DNA from: an uncultured Propioniciclava sp.
Lineage (GTDB): Bacteria; Actinomycetota; Actinomycetes; Propionibacteriales; Propionibacteriaceae
NCBI GenBank assembly: GCA_937872005.1
Contig: CALMPQ010000402.1
Location: 1 to 9,042, forward strand
DNA: 9,042 bases
Direction of reading: 5' to 3'
Part shown: piece by piece, positions 5,668 to 9,042 of the stretch
Layout: each line of letters begins with the position of its first letter
Position numbering within the stretch: the first letter of the stretch is position 1
Notes under the pieces: generated by a model
Database searches by the model: none
Seen by the model: the letters and a program-made list of their open reading frames with translations, nothing else
What the model was told of the DNA's origin: nothing
Translations under genes and position numbers: made by a program

Positions 5668-8253
5668 ATGTTCCGCGCCAACATCACCCGCGACGAAGCC
5701 CACGCCCGCAGCGCCCAGCTCCGCGTCGACGCGTGCGAGGTCGTCGTCGACCTGACCGGTCGCCGCCCCGACGGCACGCCACTGGCCGACCCGACGACGA
5801 CGTTCACGTCGACCACGGTGGTCCGGTTCGGCTCGATCGCGTGCGTGGCCAACGCCAACCTGATCGCCGACGAGGTCATTTCCGCGTCCCTCGACGGCGA
5901 GCCCGTGCGGCCCGAGGCCTTCGACGGGGAGCACCTCACCCTGGAACTCAGCGAGGGCGACCACGTCCTCGAAACCACGGCCGTGATGCGTTACTCCCGC
6001 ACCGGTGAGGGCCTGCACCGCTTCGTCGACCCGACCGACGACCGCACCTACCTCTACTCGCAGTTCGAGGTCGCCGACGCCCGGCGCATGTTCACCACGT
6101 TCGAACAGCCCGACCTGAAAGCGACGTTCCAGTTCACGGTGCACGCCCCCCAGGAGTGGACCGTGCTGTCCAACTCCCCCGCCGTCGAGCCCACCGCGCT
6201 CGACGACCGGTTCGCCCGATGGGAGTTCGCGCCCACGGCCCGGATCTCGACCTACATCACCGCCGTGTGCGCCGGTGAGTTCCACTCGGTGTTCGACACC
6301 CACACCCGGCCCGACGGCAGCGAGATCCCCCTGTCGGTGCACGTGCGCCAGTCGTTGGCCGAGCACCTCGACGCCGACCGGATCTTCGAGACGACCAAGC
6401 GTGGCTTCGACGTGTTCGAGCACCACTTCGGACGCCCCTACCCCTTCGAGGACTACGCCCAGGTCTTCGTGCCCGAGTTCAACTTCGGGGCGATGGAGAA
6501 CGCCGGCTGCGTCACGTTCCGCGACGAGTACATCTTCCGGTCGCGCCAGACCGTGGCCGCCTACGAGGGCCGCGACAACACGATCCTGCACGAGATGGCC
6601 CACATGTGGTTCGGCGACCTCGTCACCATGACGTGGTGGGACGACCTCTGGCTGAACGAGTCCTTCGCCGAGTGGGCGTCCCACTTCGCCCAGGACGAGA
6701 TCCGCGCGAAGTACAACGACCGCGCCGACCCGTGGGCGACCTTCTGCAACAGCCGCAAGACGTGGGCCTACCGCCAGGACCAGCTGCCCTCGACCCACCC
6801 GATCGCCGCCGACATGGTCGACCTCGAGGCCGTCGAGTTGAACTTCGACGGCATCACCTACGCCAAGGGCGCCTCGGCGCTGCGCCAGCTCGTCGCGTTC
6901 GTCGGCAAGGACGACTTCCTCGCCGGAGTGCGCAGCTACTTCGAGCAGCACGCCTGGGGCAACACCCAGCTCGACGACCTGTTGCACCACCTGCAGGTCG
7001 CCTCCGGCCGCGACCTGGGCTTCTTCACCACCCAGTGGCTGCAGACGGCCGGCGTGAACACCCTGGCCGCCGACTGGGACGCCGACGCCGACGAGGGCTT
7101 CACCCGCATCGGGATCCGCCAGTGGGCCTCGCAGCAATGGCCGACGCTGCGCCGGCACCGGATCGCGGTGGGCTTCTACAACGTGGTGGACGGCGTCCTG
7201 ACCCGCACCGAGCGCTTCGAGTTCGACATCGACGGCGAGTACACCGAGGTGAAGGACATCGTGGGCCGGCGGCGCCCCGACCTCCTGCTGCTGAACGACG
7301 ACGACCTCACCTACGCGAAGATCCGCCTCGACCCGCGCTCGCTCGCGACGCTGGTGGGCAACGTCCACGTGCTCGACAGTGCCTTGGCGCGCGCGCTGGC
7401 GTGGGGCGCGACCTGGGACCTGACCCGCGACGGCGAGATGGCCGCCGCCGACTACGTCGAGCTCGTGCTCCGCGGCGTCGGTGTCGAGACCGACCTGACG
7501 GCGGTCAACGCCCTGCTGCTGCAGGCCCGCTCCGCCATCGACTACTACGCGCCCCGCGCCGACCGCCGAGCACTGGCCGATCGGTTCACGGCCGGTGTGG
7601 TCCGCCTGCTCAAGGACGCCGCGCCCGGCTCTGACCACCAGCTGTCGCTCGCACGGGCACTGGCGCTGTCGGTCAACGACGAGGCGGGCGCCGCCGTGCT
7701 CCGCGCCTGGCTCGACGGCGAGGAGGTGCCCGAGGGCCTGGCCGTCGACGCCGACCTGCGCTGGCGCCTCCTCACCGAACTCGCACGCGTCGGCGGCGCC
7801 GGCGAGGCCGAGATCGCCGCCGAGGCGGAACGCGACCGCACGGCCACGGGGGCCGAGAAGGCCGCTGGTGCTCGGGCCGCCTCCCGCGACGCCGACGCCA
7901 AGGCCGCAGCCTGGGCCGCCGCCACCGAGCAGGACACGCCCAACGAGACGCACTTCCAGATCTGCGCCCAGTTCTGGCAGCTCGACCAGGACGACCTGCT
8001 CGCCCCCTACGCGGACCGCTACCTCGAGGTCGTCGACGCGATCGGCTCCCAGCAGGGTCGGTGGGCAACCACCTCGACGACGATCCGCCAGCACGTGCTC
8101 GGGCTGCTGTTCCCGCGCCCGTTGGCCGACCGCGGGTTCATCGACAGGCTGGACGCCTTCCTCGCCGAGCGGCAGCTCCCCGAGTCGGTTCGCCGGCTGG
8201 TGATCGAACGGCGCGACGACGCCGTGCGGGCCCTGAACAACCAGGAGCGCTGA
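5668..8253 (+). CDS. pepN: Aminopeptidase N, M1 zinc metallopeptidase
   Basis: This 861-residue cytoplasmic enzyme removes N-terminal residues from peptides in the last stage of protein turnover. The frame is open back to 5104, but the start is ATG 5668: MFRANITRDEAHARSAQLRVD matches the usual N-terminus of actinobacterial PepN, and an earlier start would overlap the divergent DsbA-like gene. The N-terminal beta domain (about 1-195) contains GEGLHRFVDP and YLYSQFE. In the catalytic domain, the substrate-anchoring GAMEN is at 274-278. HEMAH (308-312) and Glu331 in NESFAEW make the HEXXH-X18-E zinc site, with Glu309 as general base. Tyr398 (DGITYAKG) is the transition-state tyrosine. The C-terminal part, from about 530, is the helical ERAP1-like domain and includes an Ala/Glu-rich helix near 710-755. 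The length matches mycobacterial PepN. All key residues are present. It is probably transcribed alone. Confidence 0.98.
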   Translation: MFRANITRDEAHARSAQLRVDACEVVVDLTGRRPDGTPLADPTTTFTSTTVVRFGSIACVANANLIADEVISASLDGEPVRPEAFDGEHLTLELSEGDHVLETTAVMRYSRTGEGLHRFVDPTDDRTYLYSQFEVADARRMFTTFEQPDLKATFQFTVHAPQEWTVLSNSPAVEPTALDDRFARWEFAPTARISTYITAVCAGEFHSVFDTHTRPDGSEIPLSVHVRQSLAEHLDADRIFETTKRGFDVFEHHFGRPYPFEDYAQVFVPEFNFGAMENAGCVTFRDEYIFRSRQTVAAYEGRDNTILHEMAHMWFGDLVTMTWWDDLWLNESFAEWASHFAQDEIRAKYNDRADPWATFCNSRKTWAYRQDQLPSTHPIAADMVDLEAVELNFDGITYAKGASALRQLVAFVGKDDFLAGVRSYFEQHAWGNTQLDDLLHHLQVASGRDLGFFTTQWLQTAGVNTLAADWDADADEGFTRIGIRQWASQQWPTLRRHRIAVGFYNVVDGVLTRTERFEFDIDGEYTEVKDIVGRRRPDLLLLNDDDLTYAKIRLDPRSLATLVGNVHVLDSALARALAWGATWDLTRDGEMAAADYVELVLRGVGVETDLTAVNALLLQARSAIDYYAPRADRRALADRFTAGVVRLLKDAAPGSDHQLSLARALALSVNDEAGAAVLRAWLDGEEVPEGLAVDADLRWRLLTELARVGGAGEAEIAAEAERDRTATGAEKAAGARAASRDADAKAAAWAAATEQDTPNETHFQICAQFWQLDQDDLLAPYADRYLEVVDAIGSQQGRWATTSTTIRQHVLGLLFPRPLADRGFIDRLDAFLAERQLPESVRRLVIERRDDAVRALNNQER

Positions 8254-8261
8254 CACCCTCG

Positions 8262-8285
8262 GGAGTGCAGTTCGAACTGCACTCC
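8262..8285. repeat. Perfect 24-bp palindrome between pepN and the NIF3 gene
   Basis: Each half is GGAGTGCAGTTC and the two halves are exact reverse complements about a centre at 8273/8274. It begins 8 bp after the pepN stop. As RNA it would give a 10-bp stem with a 4-nt loop, so it could end pepN transcription, though no T-tract follows (GGGGTGGG does). Its central TTCGAA (8271-8276) is exactly 17 bp from the TAACCT hexamer and could be a -35, so the palindrome could equally be an operator for the next gene. Confidence 0.75.
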
Positions 8286-8293
8286 GGGGTGGG

Positions 8294-8299
8294 TAACCT
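8294..8299 (+). promoter_or_regulatory. Probable -10 element of the NIF3-like gene
   Basis: TAACCT ends 7 nt before the ATG at 8307, again a leaderless arrangement with no Shine-Dalgarno. A TTCGAA 17 bp upstream matches the -35 consensus at three of six positions. Confidence 0.5.
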
Positions 8300-8306
8300 C
8301 GACGCC

Positions 8307-9042
8307 ATGCCGACTGTCGCGACGATCACCGGGTGGCTCGAGGCCGCCTACCCTCCGGGCCTCGCGGAGGACTGGGACCGGGTCGGCCTGGCCGTCGGCG
8401 ACCCCGACGACGAGGTCGACCACGTCCTGTTCGCGGTCGACGTCACCGACGCGGTCGTCGCCGAGGCGGTCGCGCTGGGAGCGGGGCTGATCGTCAGCCA
8501 CCACCCGCTGCTGCTGCGCGGTCTGCACGCCGTGCGCACCGACCAGCCGAAGGGCCGAGTCGTCACCGCGCTGATCCGGCACGGCATCGCGCAGTTCGCC
8601 GCGCACACCAACGCCGACTCGGCGCCGGGCGGCGTGGCCGAGGCGCTGGCGTCCGCGGCAGGGCTCGTCGACCTGCGCCCCCTCGCCCCGGTGGCCACCG
8701 AGCCACTCGACAAGCTCGTCACGTTCGTGCCGACCGCCGACGTGGACGCCGTCATCGACGCCCTCGCCGCGGAGGGTGCCGGCGCCATCGGCGACTACGA
8801 CCGCTGCGCCTTCACGTCACCGGGCACCGGCACCTTCCGACCCCTGCTGGGCGCGAACCCGACCATCGGGAGCGTGGGTGCCATCGAGGAGGTCGCCGAG
8901 ACCCGCGTCGAAGTGGTCCTGCCCCGCGCGCGTCGGGGGGCGATGCTGGTCGCGCTGCGGGCGTCCCACCCGTACGAGGAGCCGGCCTTTGACGTGCTCG
9001 AACTCGCCACCGAACCCTCGGGACGCGGGCTGGGCCGCATCG
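8307..9042 (+). CDS. NIF3/DUF34-family dinuclear-metal protein with PII-like insert (C-terminus cut by the window)
   Basis: The frame is open from ATG 8307 to the right edge, giving 245 residues. The N-terminal half has the NIF3 hallmarks: EDWDRVGLAVGD (21-32), SHHPLLLRG (64-72) with metal ligands His65 and His66, and AHTNAD (99-104) with Asp104. From about residue 134 a CutA/PII-like inserted domain begins (LDKLVTFVP, then GAGAIGDYDRCAF and GTGTFRP..GANPTIG, ending HPYEEPAFD). This makes it the long form of the family, like YqfO and Rv2230c, rather than short YbgI. The second metal-binding motif (H..SE near the C-terminus) should lie beyond the window. The biochemical role of the family is unsettled; a GTP cyclohydrolase I type 2 name is often attached by annotation and should not be trusted. 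Its own promoter is probable, although it follows pepN by only 53 bp. Confidence 0.95.
   Translation, partial: MPTVATITGWLEAAYPPGLAEDWDRVGLAVGDPDDEVDHVLFAVDVTDAVVAEAVALGAGLIVSHHPLLLRGLHAVRTDQPKGRVVTALIRHGIAQFAAHTNADSAPGGVAEALASAAGLVDLRPLAPVATEPLDKLVTFVPTADVDAVIDALAAEGAGAIGDYDRCAFTSPGTGTFRPLLGANPTIGSVGAIEEVAETRVEVVLPRARRGAMLVALRASHPYEEPAFDVLELATEPSGRGLGRI

Noticed and set aside
5635..8256. An 873-codon open frame antisense to pepN
   Set aside because: It mirrors pepN exactly. Its product is a Val/Gly/Glu/Arg/His-rich low-complexity string with no motif, which is the usual third-position GC shadow of a high-GC gene.
8268..8279. LexA/SOS box reading of the palindrome centre (GTTCGAAC)
   Set aside because: The actinobacterial SOS box is TCGAAC-N4-GTTCGA. 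Here the half-sites are overlapped with no 4-bp spacer, so the match is only superficial.

Overview
The window is high-GC chromosomal DNA with dense, tightly packed genes and GTG/ATG starts that often lack a clear Shine-Dalgarno sequence. The proteins point to an actinobacterium: RpiB has the Glu-type active site (GGSGNGE), there is a mycothiol-type DsbA-like reductase, the Fpg/Nei glycosylase is of the MPEGH class, and PepN is mycobacterial in type. Propionibacteriales is a guess, not something the sequence proves.

Layout, left to right. Positions 1-426 (minus) hold the start of an unrecognised gene that runs off the left edge. It overlaps the stop of a formamidopyrimidine/endonuclease VIII-type DNA glycosylase (423-1262, minus). 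A 38-bp divergent promoter region follows. Next comes a plus-strand set of three genes joined by ATGA overlaps (1301-3170). Each encodes a short single-pass membrane anchor followed by a beta-rich domain predicted to lie outside the membrane. Converging on this set, with a 9-bp overlap, is a polytopic membrane protein of unknown function (3162-4439, minus). It is the last gene of a minus-strand operon: DsbA-like reductase (4951-5553), ribose-5-phosphate isomerase B (4455-4910), membrane protein. From the 114-bp divergent region, pepN (5668-8253) reads rightwards. It is followed by a 53-bp gap with a perfect 24-bp palindrome, then a NIF3/DUF34 protein cut by the right edge (8307-9042).

From memory, nei1, rpiB, the DsbA-like reductase and pepN correspond to Rv2464c-Rv2467 of Mycobacterium tuberculosis, in the same order and orientation. 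The difference here is about 3.2 kb (roughly 1263-4454) lying between nei1 and rpiB, which holds the three anchored proteins and the membrane protein. This is the only accessory-looking part, and no integrase, transposase, tRNA or flanking repeat was seen around it. The rest is housekeeping: base-excision repair, pentose phosphate metabolism, thiol redox, peptide breakdown.

A recurring regulatory pattern is a TANNNT hexamer ending 6-7 nt before the start codon at four of the five genes that begin a transcription unit. This fits leaderless transcription. I see no CRISPR array, RNA gene or defence system. No gene-free stretch exceeds 114 bp.
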